A stretch of DNA of 64,000 nt from Intestinibaculum porci (GCF_003925875.1 NZ_AP019309.1:1178001-1242000); one strand, 5' to 3'; counted from the stretch's first letter, positions 1-8,579 are shown. Notes: generated from the sequence alone by a model not told the origin. Numbers and translations are program-made.

Positions 1-561
1 TCGTCGAAAAAACGTATGCGCTTTGTTTATCAGATTCTCTTTAGAACCGCTTCCACTTATCAGCGTACTTTGCGGGTTATTGATAAAAAGCGCGTGGATA
101 TTGAATCACGTTTCGATGAAGATGATACTAAAGTCAATGATATGATTGCTCTGCATGAGTTAGAATCTACGCTGGTTTACTTTGAAACATCATTACGCGG
201 TAATGAAGTTGTTCTTAACCGTTTATCTCTTTATAAACGAATTGACCAGTATCCGGAAGATATGGAACTGCTAGATGATGTCATTATTGAAAATAAGCAG
301 GCGATTGAAATGGCCACTATTTATAAGGATGTCATCAGCGGGACAAGAGAATTATTAAGTACGATCGTGGATTCACGGTTAAATAACATGATGAAATTCT
401 TAACGTCTATTACTTTGGTTATGGCGATCCCGACCATTGTCTCTGGCTTTTATGGGATGAATGTGCCGCTGCCCAAATACTCTTTTGGGGAGTTAACTGT
501 TTTAACGATTGTTGTTTGTATCGTTTCATTAATCATTTTGAAGCGGAAAAAGATGCTCTAG
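1..561 (+). CDS. CorA family Mg2+/divalent cation channel, C-terminal part
   Basis: The frame is open from the first base, so this is the 3' part of a gene starting outside the window. The visible ~186 residues hold a helical cytoplasmic stalk (about residues 1-120) and two C-terminal membrane helices. The CorA signature YGMN lies at the start of the loop between the helices (GFYGMNVPLP), and the protein ends in a short basic tail, as in CorA. The family forms pentameric inner-membrane channels for Mg2+ and sometimes Co2+ or Ni2+. Substrate cannot be told from this part. A strong terminator follows, so it ends its transcript. Confidence 0.9.
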   Translation, partial: SSKKRMRFVYQILFRTASTYQRTLRVIDKKRVDIESRFDEDDTKVNDMIALHELESTLVYFETSLRGNEVVLNRLSLYKRIDQYPEDMELLDDVIIENKQAIEMATIYKDVISGTRELLSTIVDSRLNNMMKFLTSITLVMAIPTIVSGFYGMNVPLPKYSFGELTVLTIVVCIVSLIILKRKKML

Positions 562-670
562 AAAGTGTTCATCTTCGCTTCATATTAAACGAGTAAACTT
601 ACCGTTGTCAGGAAACTGATAGTGATTATTCACAGTTAATTTTCCCTCCCTTAGATGTTCCAGGACATCA

Positions 671-698
671 GGACATACCGCTTGGTGTGTCCTTTTTT
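671..698 (+). terminator. Rho-independent terminator after corA-like gene
   Basis: Stem GGACATACC (671-679), loop GCTT and arm GGTGTGTCC (684-692) with one G-U pair, followed by six T. It sits about 110 bases after the CorA stop codon. Confidence 0.85.
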
Positions 699-743
699 AT
701 AATTTGAAAATATTCTTTTAATACATTAGGTAATAATCAGAAA

Positions 744-767
744 AGTCCTTCAAGGGACTATTTTTTT
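744..767 (+). terminator. Second terminator-like hairpin before rpiR
   Basis: AGTCC...GGACT hairpin followed by seven T (761-767). It lies between the first terminator and the rpiR promoter region, and may act as a backup insulator. Confidence 0.55.
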
Positions 768-800
768 GCATTATCGCGATTTTCTAGGAATCAAAAATCG

Positions 801-813
801 GAAATGCTATAAT
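801..813 (+). promoter_or_regulatory. Probable extended -10 promoter of rpiR
   Basis: TGCTATAAT is an extended -10 (TATAAT at 808-813). No good -35 is visible at the usual distance. The leader to the rpiR start is about 100 bases and contains the operator-like box at 881-898. Confidence 0.5.
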
Positions 814-880
814 GAAATCAGTTACAAGACAAGTGGGAAATGTTTGTTTTAAAGATATATTCATGATAGAATTGATTATG

Positions 881-898
881 AAAATAATTTACATGAAA
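881..898 (+). promoter_or_regulatory. Operator-like box, copy 1 (rpiR leader)
   Basis: AAAATAATTTACATGAAA. It matches 17 of 18 bases with the box at 1781-1798 in front of fruK and overlaps the rpiR ribosome-site region. The pair suggests that the RpiR protein regulates itself and the fructose operon; no binding data can be read from sequence. Confidence 0.5.
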
Positions 899-915
899 GG
901 AGGCGCGATCTGTTC

Positions 916-1767
916 ATGGAACAAAATCAAACTGTCATGGACCGTATCTCTGTATTATATGATCAGCTCTTTGATGCAGAAAAAAAGATTGCGAAATTTA
1001 TCTTAAATCATCACAAAGAAGTGGTTGATATGACGGTCTCCGAACTGGCTGAGGCGAGTGATGTGAGCGTCGCTTCGGTCTCTCGTTTTTGCCGGAAGGT
1101 TGGTTTAAAAGGTTTTCATCAGTTAAAGATCGGCTTAGCGCAGGAAATGGTTGAGTCTTATGGGGAAGGTGCGACATCGAATGATATTCTCTTAGATGAT
1201 ATTCCTCAGTCCCTGCAAAATATTCTTGCTAATAAAATTGAAGAACTTAAGCAGACAGTGAATCAGATTGATCCAAAATCTTTTGAAACGATTCTTGGTT
1301 TATTAAAGAATGCGAAAAGAGTGCAGGTCATGGCGGTGGGAAATACAATTCCGGTAGCCATTGATGCGGCCTTTAAATTCAATGAATTGGGCATTCCAAC
1401 AACGGCTGGAACAATTTGGGAGACACAGCTTTCTTATGCTTACACCTTACGGGAAGGCGACGTCTTACTGGCGATCTCTAACTCTGGTGAATCAAACAAG
1501 GTGTTAGAAGCAGTAGAAATCGTTAATGCCAATGGCGGAACGACAATTGGCATTACCAATAGTCCCCAGTCAGCCATCGGTGAAGAGGTGCAGTATCATA
1601 TTACCACGGCAACGCGTGAAAAATTATTTCTGGATGAATTCTGCTTTTCGCGTGTCTCAGCGACCACAGTGATTGAAATCCTTTTCTTATTCTTAACGGT
1701 ATCAATTGAGAATTCGCATAATACAATGACAAAATGCGAAGAAATGTTTGCGGTAGATAAACGTTAG
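916..1767 (+). CDS. RpiR/MurR family transcriptional regulator of the fructose operon
   Basis: 283 residues. The N-terminal RpiR helix-turn-helix (about 1-77) has its recognition region around SELAEASDVSVASVSRFCRK. A C-terminal SIS sugar-phosphate isomerase fold (about 125-260) contains the ligand loop SNSGES. SIS domains of this family bind phosphosugars. The gene lies directly upstream of fruK and the fructose PTS, so fructose 1-phosphate or a related sugar phosphate is the likely effector; this is inference from position. AAAGGAGG stands 13 bases before the ATG. Fructose operons are more often controlled by DeoR-type FruR, so an RpiR regulator is somewhat unusual here. Confidence 0.88.
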   Translation: MEQNQTVMDRISVLYDQLFDAEKKIAKFILNHHKEVVDMTVSELAEASDVSVASVSRFCRKVGLKGFHQLKIGLAQEMVESYGEGATSNDILLDDIPQSLQNILANKIEELKQTVNQIDPKSFETILGLLKNAKRVQVMAVGNTIPVAIDAAFKFNELGIPTTAGTIWETQLSYAYTLREGDVLLAISNSGESNKVLEAVEIVNANGGTTIGITNSPQSAIGEEVQYHITTATREKLFLDEFCFSRVSATTVIEILFLFLTVSIENSHNTMTKCEEMFAVDKR

Positions 1768-1780
1768 GTTGAGCTTGAGT

Positions 1781-1798
1781 AAAATAATTTTCATGAAA
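1781..1798 (+). promoter_or_regulatory. Operator-like box, copy 2 (upstream of fruK promoter)
   Basis: AAAATAATTTTCATGAAA, one base different from copy 1 at 881-898. It ends six bases before the -35 of the fruK promoter, a place suited to an activator or to repression by contact with polymerase. Confidence 0.5.
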
Positions 1799-1804
1799 AT
1801 TGAG

Positions 1805-1833
1805 TTGACGTAAAAATATTTCTATACTATAAT
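1805..1833 (+). promoter_or_regulatory. Promoter of fruK-fruA
   Basis: TTGACG (1805-1810), 17-base spacer, TATAAT (1828-1833): a near-consensus housekeeping promoter 41 bases before the fruK ATG. Confidence 0.85.
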
Positions 1834-1874
1834 GGACTTGTAAAAAAAATTCAGGAATTGGAGGATGTGTGAAA

Positions 1875-2792
1875 ATGATTTACACAATCACATTTAATCC
1901 AGCCTTAGATTATGTTATTTCAGTCGATCACTTTGAAAAAGGTGTTGTCAACAGAGTAACTGAAGAACATATTTTCTGCGGCGGGAAGGGTATTAACGTT
2001 TCGGCAATTCTTAAAGAATTAGGTTATGAATCAAAAGCTTTAGGTTTTGTAGCTGGTTTTACTGGTGATGAAATTGTTCGTCGTGCACAGTCTGAATATG
2101 GCATCAATGCGGACTTTATTAAAGTTGCTGAGGGCATGTCACGTATTAATGTCAAACTGCGCAGTGATGAAGAAACTGAAATCAATGGGATTGGACCAAA
2201 GATTACGGATGCAGATTTAGACAAGTTATTTGCGAAACTTGATGAAATGCAGATGTCTGATGTCTTAGTATTATCAGGATCGATTCCTAAATCAATCAGT
2301 CCAACAATTTATGAAACAATCTTAAATCGTTTACAGGACAAGAAGATTTTCTCTGTTGTTGATGCAACAGGTGACTTATTAGTGAATGTCTTAAAATACA
2401 GACCATTCTTAATTAAGCCTAATAATCATGAAATCGAAGAAATCTTCAATGTGAAATTACAGGGTGAAGAAGATCTTGTAAAGTATGCACACAAACTTCA
2501 GGAAATGGGTGCACGTAACGTTTTAATCTCATTAGCTGGTGATGGCTCATTATTAGTTGATGAACATGGCGGACAGCATCGTTTAGGTGTCTGCAAAGGG
2601 AAGGTTAAGAACTCAGTTGGGGCTGGTGACTCAATGGTTGCAGGTTTCATCGCTGGTTACTTACGCAATGGTGATTACAAGGAAGCTTTAGAATTAGGAA
2701 CTGCCTGCGGCGGCGCGACAGCTTTCTCTGAATCATTAGCAAAAAAAGATTTTATCTATGAAAATTTAAGACAATTAAGGGGAGAAAACTAA
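1875..2792 (+). CDS. fruK: 1-phosphofructokinase (PfkB family)
   Basis: 305 residues. It phosphorylates fructose 1-phosphate, the product of the PTS, to fructose 1,6-bisphosphate in the cytoplasm. The start MIYTITFNPALDYV is typical of FruK/LacC. The PfkB signature and catalytic Asp are in NSVGAGDSMVAGF near the C-terminus, with the sugar-binding GGKGIN motif near residue 38. A GTG six bases upstream is in frame, but it stands only four bases from GGAGG (1860-1864); the ATG at 1875 has better spacing and matches the family start. fruA follows after two bases, so the genes are surely co-transcribed. Confidence 0.93.
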   Translation: MIYTITFNPALDYVISVDHFEKGVVNRVTEEHIFCGGKGINVSAILKELGYESKALGFVAGFTGDEIVRRAQSEYGINADFIKVAEGMSRINVKLRSDEETEINGIGPKITDADLDKLFAKLDEMQMSDVLVLSGSIPKSISPTIYETILNRLQDKKIFSVVDATGDLLVNVLKYRPFLIKPNNHEIEEIFNVKLQGEEDLVKYAHKLQEMGARNVLISLAGDGSLLVDEHGGQHRLGVCKGKVKNSVGAGDSMVAGFIAGYLRNGDYKEALELGTACGGATAFSESLAKKDFIYENLRQLRGEN

Positions 2793-2794
2793 TC

Positions 2795-4705
2795 ATGAAG
2801 ATCACAGAATTATTGGATCTGAAAGGGATTGAACTTGGGGTAAAAGTCAATTCTAAAGCAGAAGCAATTGATAAGCTTGTGGACTTAATGGTCGCAACAG
2901 GCAAGATCTCTGATCGTGCGGCTTACAAAAAAGGTATTTTAGCGCGTGAAGCATTAACATCAACAGGGATTGGTGAAGGCATCGCTATTCCTCACGCTCA
3001 GGTAGAAGCAGTGAAAAAAGCTGGCTTAGCAGCCATGACTGTACCAGCTGGGGTTGACTATGAATCATTAGATGGTCAGCCAGCAAAATTATTCTTTATG
3101 ATTGCGGCACCAGCTGATGGCGGCAACACACATTTACAGGCTTTAGCCAAATTAAGTGCCTTATTAATGGATGAAGATTTCCGTGAAAAATTAATGAATG
3201 CCAGAACACCTGACGAATTCTTACACGAAATCGATTTAAAAGAAGCGCAGAAAGATGCTGAAGACGCAGCTGAAGCATCTAAACCAGCACAGGGCGGTTA
3301 CCGTATCTTAGCCGTTACGGCTTGTCCGACTGGGATCGCTCATACATACATGGCAGCGGAAAACTTAACCAAAGCCGGCGATGCTTTAGGCTTCCCATTA
3401 AAAGCTGAAACGAACGGTTCAGAAGGGATCAAGAATGCCTTAACGGCAGAAGAAATCAAAAACGCTGACGGGATCATCGTAGCGGCCGATAAAAAAGTTG
3501 AAATGGCTCGTTTCGATGGTAAACCTTTATTATCTGTTCCAGTAACAGAAGGGATCCGTCATCCAGAAGATTTAATTAAGAAAATTGAAAATGGTCAGGC
3601 TCCAATCTATCATGCTGATGCGAGCGAAAGCGATAGCGCATCAAGCAGTGAAGGCGTCGGCCGTGGCTTCTATAAACACTTAATGAATGGTGTTTCACAC
3701 ATGCTGCCATTCGTTGTAGCTGGCGGGATCTTAATCGCTATCTCGTTCTTAGTGGATACCCATGGTGCAGGTTCAACTTTTGGTACTGGGACCCCAGCAG
3801 CTGCTTGGTTCAATGCCGTTGGTAACGTTGCGTTCGGCATGATGTTACCAGTCTTATCTGGTTTCATCGCCATGTCAATTGCAGACCGTCCGGGTCTTGC
3901 CGTTGGTTTCGTTGGTGGTTTAATGGCTAAGTCAGGGATGACTTTCGCTGATCCTACTGCTGCTAAAGTAGCGGCTACACCTGGTTTCTTAGGTGCCTTA
4001 CTTTATGGTTTCGTTGCTGGCTGGATCGTCTTATTATTAAAGAAAGCATTCAAAGGCTTACCAAAATCATTAGAAGGTATTAAACCAATCTTACTTTATC
4101 CATTACTTGGTGTCTTCTTAATGGGTGTATTCGCTTCTGCAATTAACCCATTCATGGGGATTATCAATGGCGGCTTATCAACATTCTTAAAGAACTTAGG
4201 TAACTATGGTATCATCTTAGGCGTTGTTGCTGGTGGTATGATGTCCATCGATATGGGTGGTCCTTTCAACAAGGCAGCTTATGTTACAGCAACTGGTTTA
4301 TTAGCAGATGGTAACTATACATTAATGGCTGCCGTTATGGCCGGTGGTATGGTTCCTCCTCTAGCAATCGCATTATCAACTACATTCTTCAAGAATAAAT
4401 GGACTGAAGAAGAAAGAAATGCTGGTTTAGTCAACTATGTTATGGGCTTATCTTTCATTACTGAAGGAGCTATCCCATTTGCGGCTAATGACCCAGCTCA
4501 CGTTATTCCTTCATGTGTTGTTGGTTCAGCTTTAGCTGGTGGTTTATCAGTTGCTTTCCATTGTACATTACGTGCTCCTCATGGTGGGATCTTCGTTATC
4601 GCTACAATTGGTAACTGGCCAATGTACTTAATCTCTATTCTTTTAGGTGCGATTGTTGGCTGTCTGATCTTATCATTCTGGAAGAAAGCACCAGCTACAA
4701 AATAA
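2795..4705 (+). CDS. fruA: Fructose-specific PTS enzyme IIABC
   Basis: 636 residues with the usual A-B-C fusion. EIIA (about 1-145) has the phospho-acceptor His67 in GIAIPHAQ. A charged linker is followed by EIIB (about 168-265) with Cys177 in VTACPTGIAHT. EIIC (about 290-636) is the membrane channel, with many hydrophobic segments and a conserved GGPFNKAAY stretch. It takes up fructose and releases fructose 1-phosphate for FruK. The gene starts two bases after fruK, with AAGGGGAG as ribosome site. A perfect terminator follows, closing the fru operon. Confidence 0.95.
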   Translation: MKITELLDLKGIELGVKVNSKAEAIDKLVDLMVATGKISDRAAYKKGILAREALTSTGIGEGIAIPHAQVEAVKKAGLAAMTVPAGVDYESLDGQPAKLFFMIAAPADGGNTHLQALAKLSALLMDEDFREKLMNARTPDEFLHEIDLKEAQKDAEDAAEASKPAQGGYRILAVTACPTGIAHTYMAAENLTKAGDALGFPLKAETNGSEGIKNALTAEEIKNADGIIVAADKKVEMARFDGKPLLSVPVTEGIRHPEDLIKKIENGQAPIYHADASESDSASSSEGVGRGFYKHLMNGVSHMLPFVVAGGILIAISFLVDTHGAGSTFGTGTPAAAWFNAVGNVAFGMMLPVLSGFIAMSIADRPGLAVGFVGGLMAKSGMTFADPTAAKVAATPGFLGALLYGFVAGWIVLLLKKAFKGLPKSLEGIKPILLYPLLGVFLMGVFASAINPFMGIINGGLSTFLKNLGNYGIILGVVAGGMMSIDMGGPFNKAAYVTATGLLADGNYTLMAAVMAGGMVPPLAIALSTTFFKNKWTEEERNAGLVNYVMGLSFITEGAIPFAANDPAHVIPSCVVGSALAGGLSVAFHCTLRAPHGGIFVIATIGNWPMYLISILLGAIVGCLILSFWKKAPATK

Positions 4706-4713
4706 TTTTCAAT

Positions 4714-4740
4714 GAGGAAGTCACGTACTTCCTCTTTTTT
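4714..4740 (+). terminator. Terminator of the fru operon
   Basis: Perfect 8-base stem GAGGAAGT / ACTTCCTC with loop CACGT and six T. Confidence 0.92.
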
Positions 4741-4767
4741 GTGCTATCATGAAACAGAGGTGATCCT

Positions 4768-5316
4768 ATGAAACTATGTGTCTTATTTCCTGGTATTGGC
4801 TATACCATTGATAAACCATTACTCTATTACAGCCGTGAGATCGTTAGAAGCGATTATGAGATCAAAGCGATTGTCTATCACGGTGATGCGCAAAAAGCGA
4901 AAAGCCAGAAAGAACATCTGGAACAATTTTATCAGCATGCTTACAAAGATGTCTGCCAGCAGTGCGCGGCCATTGATTTTCAGGCCTATGAGGATATTCT
5001 TTTTATCTCTAAAAGTATCGGTACCGCTCTTGCTGAAAAATACGTGAGAGAGCATGCTCTAAAGGTAAGGAGTGTTCTTTTTACACCATTAGCGTATACC
5101 TTTGAAGGAGAAAACTCCCAGGCGATCGCATTTCACGGGACAAAGGATCCCTGGGTGGATCATGCGCAGCTTATGGCGCTTGCGAAAAGTCATCATGTCC
5201 CAATGACCTGTATAGAAGGAGCGGATCATTCCTTAAATACGGGTGATTTAGATACCGATTTGATGAATCTTAAAAAAGTAATGGATCAGGTCAAAGCTTT
5301 TATTGATGAAAAATAA
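4768..5316 (+). CDS. Small alpha/beta-hydrolase
   Basis: 182 residues with a compact alpha/beta-hydrolase core and no signal peptide. The likely triad is visible: nucleophile Ser83 in SKSIG (a GxSxG variant), an Asp in GTKDPWVD (127 or 131) and His154 in GADHSL. The substrate is unknown; esterase or thioesterase activity is possible. The gene lies between two terminators. A TGCTATCAT just upstream could be an extended -10. I cannot assign a pathway. Confidence 0.75.
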   Translation: MKLCVLFPGIGYTIDKPLLYYSREIVRSDYEIKAIVYHGDAQKAKSQKEHLEQFYQHAYKDVCQQCAAIDFQAYEDILFISKSIGTALAEKYVREHALKVRSVLFTPLAYTFEGENSQAIAFHGTKDPWVDHAQLMALAKSHHVPMTCIEGADHSLNTGDLDTDLMNLKKVMDQVKAFIDEK

Positions 5317-5320
5317 ACGA

Positions 5321-5348
5321 CCCCCTCATGAAAAGCATGAGGGGGTTT
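5321..5348 (+). terminator. Terminator after hydrolase gene
   Basis: Perfect 10-base stem CCCCCTCATG / CATGAGGGGG with loop AAAAG, but only three T. Very stable stem, short U-tract. Confidence 0.75.
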
Positions 5349-5361
5349 AAGATAAAATAAA

Positions 5362-5379
5362 AACAGGCTTTCGCCTGTT
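5362..5379 (-). terminator. Terminator of tRNA-Gly (minus strand)
   Basis: AACAGGC / GCCTGTT stem with loop TTTC. On the minus strand it is followed by a T-rich run (complement of 5351-5363), just after the tRNA 3' end. Confidence 0.75.
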
Positions 5380-5390
5380 GCACTTTCAAA

Positions 5391-5465
5391 TGGAGCCACA
5401 TGCCGGAATCGAACCGGCATCTTCTGCATGGCAAGCAGATGTAATAGCCGTTATACGAATGCGGC
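5391..5465 (-). tRNA. tRNA-Gly (anticodon GCC)
   Basis: 75-base cloverleaf on the minus strand with encoded CCA. The acceptor stem pairs GCCGCAT with ATGTGGC. The T arm is GCCGGTTCGATTCCGGC. The anticodon stem TCTGC/GCAGA encloses TTGCCAT, so the anticodon GCC is the complement of 5430-5432. It is very similar to the tRNA-Gly(CCC) at 15287-15361. Confidence 0.95.
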
Positions 5466-5483
5466 ATTTCTTAGTGCTCCTAG

Positions 5484-5512
5484 ATAATACCAAATCCTGT
5501 TATTTATGTCAA
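5484..5512 (-). promoter_or_regulatory. Promoter of tRNA-Gly(GCC)
   Basis: On the minus strand, TTGACA (complement of 5507-5512), 17-base spacer, TATTAT (complement of 5484-5489), about 20 bases before the tRNA. Confidence 0.85.
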
Positions 5513-5580
5513 TAGGTTTTGCAAGAATTTTAGCTGACCCTGAAATGCAAACTTAACTTACAGCCTGTAGTGAGTGATTT

Positions 5581-5638
5581 GGAAGTAAGTCTTTCACTTC
5601 TGAAGGGAGTAAAATGTATGGAAGTAAGTCCTTCACTT
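5581..5638. repeat. Two direct copies of a 19-base imperfect palindrome
   Basis: GGAAGTAAGTCTTTCACTT at 5581-5599 and the same with one change at 5620-5638, starts 39 bases apart. Each copy is an imperfect inverted repeat (GAAGT...ACTTC). They lie in the 350-base gene-free stretch between the tRNA promoter and the PrsW gene, and could be paired operator sites. Apart from these and the promoters I see nothing else in 5513-5759. Confidence 0.55.
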
Positions 5639-5759
5639 AACAATTATCTAAAAAAGTTCATTCATCATGTTTTAACGAACATACAATATAGATCTAAATG
5701 GGTTTTATTTTAACTCTTTTTATAATAAATATTCAATCTCTAAAATGTAGAAGTGTGAC

Positions 5760-5788
5760 TTGTCAAAAAGGTGCAGGGGCGATACACT
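5760..5788 (+). promoter_or_regulatory. Promoter of the PrsW-family gene
   Basis: TTGTCA (5760-5765), 17-base spacer, TACACT (5783-5788), 27 bases before the GTG start. Confidence 0.65.
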
Positions 5789-5814
5789 GAAAGGCATGAA
5801 GGAAGTGATCAACA

Positions 5815-6651
5815 GTGAATAAGATCAATCAAAATGGAGAGCGTAAAAGACTATTTATGTCAGGTGTGCTCATTTTGCTTTTGACTTTGGGTATGGTTAT
5901 TGATGAAGGTGATTATGTGACGCATAAGCAGATTAGCACAACAGTGTACTTACAAGTGTACAGTGCGTTTTTCGTGCTTCTGGTGTATATCGTCCCTTTT
6001 TTCTTTTTAATCAAACGCCTCTGCAAAAAATATCAGCTCGATGGCTTTGTGCTGATGATTGCAGTCGCCTGCGGAGCACTGATCCCGGCCGCCTTCGCAG
6101 GCGAAATCAACGACTCTTTTACAAGTTTGGTGCGTCACCTCATGGGGCGGGGCTATTCAGATGCATGGCTGGGGTCCATTGAGACTGGTGTGGTCGAAGA
6201 ACTCCTCAAGCTATTGACAGTGTCGGCTCTGGTCTATCTCTTTCACAGGCAAACACTTCAGGATTATGTGAGTATCGGTATGTGTGTGGGGATGGGCTTT
6301 CAGATCGAGGAAGATATTTCATACATAACTGAAAGCGGCTTTCAGCATGTCAGTAGTGCCTTTCCAGAGGCGTTGGATCGCATTGTCGGGTCGCTTGGCT
6401 CCCATTGGGCTTACACAGGACTAGCAGCGATCGGCCTCTATCTGATTGTCACGTCGATCAGTGCGCATCACGTGAGAAGAGGCATGTTCTGGATTGTCTA
6501 TGTGATGGTGAATCATTTTTTGTATGATTCGCCAATCGGTGATGTCAATCTCTTCTTTGCCTTGCTTAACGTAGCGCTCATCTTGCCGCTGATTGCCTTT
6601 TTAAGAGATGACGATAAGAAAAGACCTGATGAGACTTCTGAGAAAGGATGA
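5815..6651 (+). CDS. PrsW-family intramembrane metalloprotease-like protein
   Basis: 278 residues, polytopic. It carries the conserved PrsW/CAAX-like motifs in order: EE128-129 in VVEELLKLL, EED165-167 in GFQIEEDISY, His197 in GSHWAYTG and His234 in VNHFLYDSP, each in or near a hydrophobic helix. The Bacillus subtilis family member cleaves an anti-sigma factor at the membrane; the target here is unknown. The start is GTG, with GAAGGAAG about ten bases upstream. It is probably translationally linked with the next gene, whose start region overlaps its stop. Confidence 0.8.
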   Translation: MNKINQNGERKRLFMSGVLILLLTLGMVIDEGDYVTHKQISTTVYLQVYSAFFVLLVYIVPFFFLIKRLCKKYQLDGFVLMIAVACGALIPAAFAGEINDSFTSLVRHLMGRGYSDAWLGSIETGVVEELLKLLTVSALVYLFHRQTLQDYVSIGMCVGMGFQIEEDISYITESGFQHVSSAFPEALDRIVGSLGSHWAYTGLAAIGLYLIVTSISAHHVRRGMFWIVYVMVNHFLYDSPIGDVNLFFALLNVALILPLIAFLRDDDKKRPDETSEKG

Positions 6652-6656
6652 GTGAA

Positions 6657-7331
6657 ATGATGATCGAAGATGAAGTTTTTCAGAGAAAAAGATTTGTGCC
6701 GTTTAAGATGACGGCTTTTGGCTTTACAAAAAAAGAGGATCAGTATATTTATGAAACAGATCTGATGGATGGTGCTTTTCACGCCATCTTAACTGTTAGC
6801 AATAAAGGAGCTGTAAGTGGTCAAGTCATTGATGTGATGAATGATGAGGAATATCATCAGCTTCGTTCACATCAATTTCATGGAGCGTATGTCACTAGGG
6901 TACGTGACGCATATGAGCAATGGTTGCGCTATATTGCCGAGAATGTCTGTGATGAGGTCCTGTTTGCCTCAGATCAAGCCAATCGCATTGCGCAATTGAT
7001 TTTAAACCAGTACGATGTTAAGCCGGACTTCCCTTGGGATGAAAAGCAGTACCAGACCTATGGGACTTTCCGTCATGCGGATACCCGTAAATGGTTCGCT
7101 TTAATCATGAATATCCCCATGGATAAACTGTTAAAAAACAAGGATCAGACATTAGTGGATATTATTAATCTGAAATCGGATACCCTCGCAGAGGAGGTCA
7201 GCGCCCATCCTGGAGTCATCTTTCCTGGCTATCATATGAATCATAAAACCTGGCTTTCGATTGTGTTGAATGATGCCCTGAAAGATGAAGACATTATGGC
7301 TTTGGTTCAAAGAAGCTATGACTTAACATAA
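6657..7331 (+). CDS. MmcQ/YjbR-family protein with N-terminal extension
   Basis: About 224 residues. The C-terminal ~115 residues resemble the YjbR/MmcQ fold (CyaY-like): WFALIMNIP, then KSDTLAEE, then PGYHMNHKTWLSIVLND and a final SYDLT. The N-terminal half (residues 1-105) is less conserved and of unknown function. Starts at 6648, 6657 and 6660 are all in frame. The first touches the AGAAAGG ribosome site, so 6657 or 6660 is more likely. The gene directly follows the PrsW-like gene. YjbR proteins are thought to bind DNA non-specifically, but the role is not established. Confidence 0.75.
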   Translation: MMIEDEVFQRKRFVPFKMTAFGFTKKEDQYIYETDLMDGAFHAILTVSNKGAVSGQVIDVMNDEEYHQLRSHQFHGAYVTRVRDAYEQWLRYIAENVCDEVLFASDQANRIAQLILNQYDVKPDFPWDEKQYQTYGTFRHADTRKWFALIMNIPMDKLLKNKDQTLVDIINLKSDTLAEEVSAHPGVIFPGYHMNHKTWLSIVLNDALKDEDIMALVQRSYDLT

Positions 7332-7412
7332 CGGCAAGCATGGTCTGCTTTTGATCTTTATAAGAGATAAAATCTTATTGATATGATAAGATGATAGGCA
7401 AGGAGGAAAAAC

Positions 7413-8378
7413 ATGAAGAAAATTGCAATTGTCGCAACGGGGGGAACGATTGCGGGCAGCGGTCGCGCGGGAATGACGACTAATTATCAGGCTGGTACGA
7501 TTCCTGTCAAAGACATTTTAAGTTCGATTCCTGTTGTTTCTCATGAATTTGAGATTTCCCTTTTTCAGTTAATGTCTGTTGATTCGAATGAAATGGATAT
7601 TGAAAAATGGTGTCTGTTAAAAAAAACGGTGGAAGAATTAGCAGCGAGTGATGTTGATGGGATTGTCATTACCCATGGGACCGATACGATCGAGGAAACA
7701 GGGTATTTTCTCACATTAACGCTTAATACCGAGAAACCGGTGGTCTTAACGGGAGCGATGCGCCCGGCGACGGCAACGAGTGCGGATGGTCCATTTAATT
7801 TATATCAGGCGATCCATCTCGCGGGGTCACCCAAAGCTTATGGACAGGGCGTCTTAGCTTTGTTTTCGAGCACCATTTATTCGGGACGTGATATTCAGAA
7901 GATTTCTAACTATAAAATCGATGCCTTTGAAAAGGCCAATACCGCTTTAGGCTTTATGAAAGATGGCGATATTTATTTCAATTCTAAGCAGACCAAGAAA
8001 CATACGACGCAAAGTGTTTTTGCACAGATGGATCTGCATCATCTCCCAGAAGTGGATATTGTGCCCTATTTTGCGGGAGCGAGTGAAAAGCTTTTAGAGA
8101 CAGGCAGTGAAGGCTTGGTCATTATGGGTTCAGGCGGCGGGAACTTCTCAAAGAAATGGCAGGAGAAGCTTTCAAAGTTAGCAGCGCAGGGGATCGTGAT
8201 TGTACGCAGCTCACGCGTTTTAGATGGCATTGTTTTTGGTGATGATGTGTTTGATCCCCACCATACCATGATTGCCTCTTATACCTTAACACCTTTTAAA
8301 TCACGCATTTTATTAATGCTAGGCTTAGCGTATACGCATAATCATGACGAGCTTCAGCAGATATTTACAGAATATTGA
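7413..8378 (+). CDS. L-asparaginase
   Basis: 321 residues; hydrolyses L-asparagine to aspartate and ammonia. The N-terminal signature ATGGTIAGS contains the nucleophile Thr12. The second active-site motif is THGTDTIEET (about residues 86-95), followed by GAMRP and DGPFNL. There is no signal peptide, so it is probably a cytoplasmic enzyme, though the length is shared by both bacterial types. AAGGAGG lies just before the ATG, and a strong terminator follows, so it is likely a single-gene unit. An inverted repeat ATCTTAT / ATAAGAT (about 7372-7392) overlaps the promoter region and may be an operator. Confidence 0.92.
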   Translation: MKKIAIVATGGTIAGSGRAGMTTNYQAGTIPVKDILSSIPVVSHEFEISLFQLMSVDSNEMDIEKWCLLKKTVEELAASDVDGIVITHGTDTIEETGYFLTLTLNTEKPVVLTGAMRPATATSADGPFNLYQAIHLAGSPKAYGQGVLALFSSTIYSGRDIQKISNYKIDAFEKANTALGFMKDGDIYFNSKQTKKHTTQSVFAQMDLHHLPEVDIVPYFAGASEKLLETGSEGLVIMGSGGGNFSKKWQEKLSKLAAQGIVIVRSSRVLDGIVFGDDVFDPHHTMIASYTLTPFKSRILLMLGLAYTHNHDELQQIFTEY

Positions 8379-8403
8379 TCAGGTCTTGATCAATATTTTT
8401 TTT
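8371..8403 (+). terminator. Terminator of asparaginase gene
   Basis: Perfect 11-base stem AATATTGATCA / TGATCAATATT with loop GGTCT, then a T run. The stem overlaps the stop codon. Confidence 0.85.
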
Positions 8404-8579
8404 GAATAAAAAACATATAAATAAAAATGAGTGAGAGAGAAAGACTATACAATAGTGATTGCAAAATAGAGTGAAAAATTAAGATAAAAAGAAAATGAAT
8501 CACATAAAATATTGAAATTTCACAAAAGAAGTACAGTAAGATCATAAACGAGAAATATTATTATAGTGATAAATAATTA

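Noticed and set aside
812-1006. 64-residue open frame overlapping rpiR start
   Set aside because: No ribosome site, no recognisable protein, and it overlaps the clear rpiR frame.
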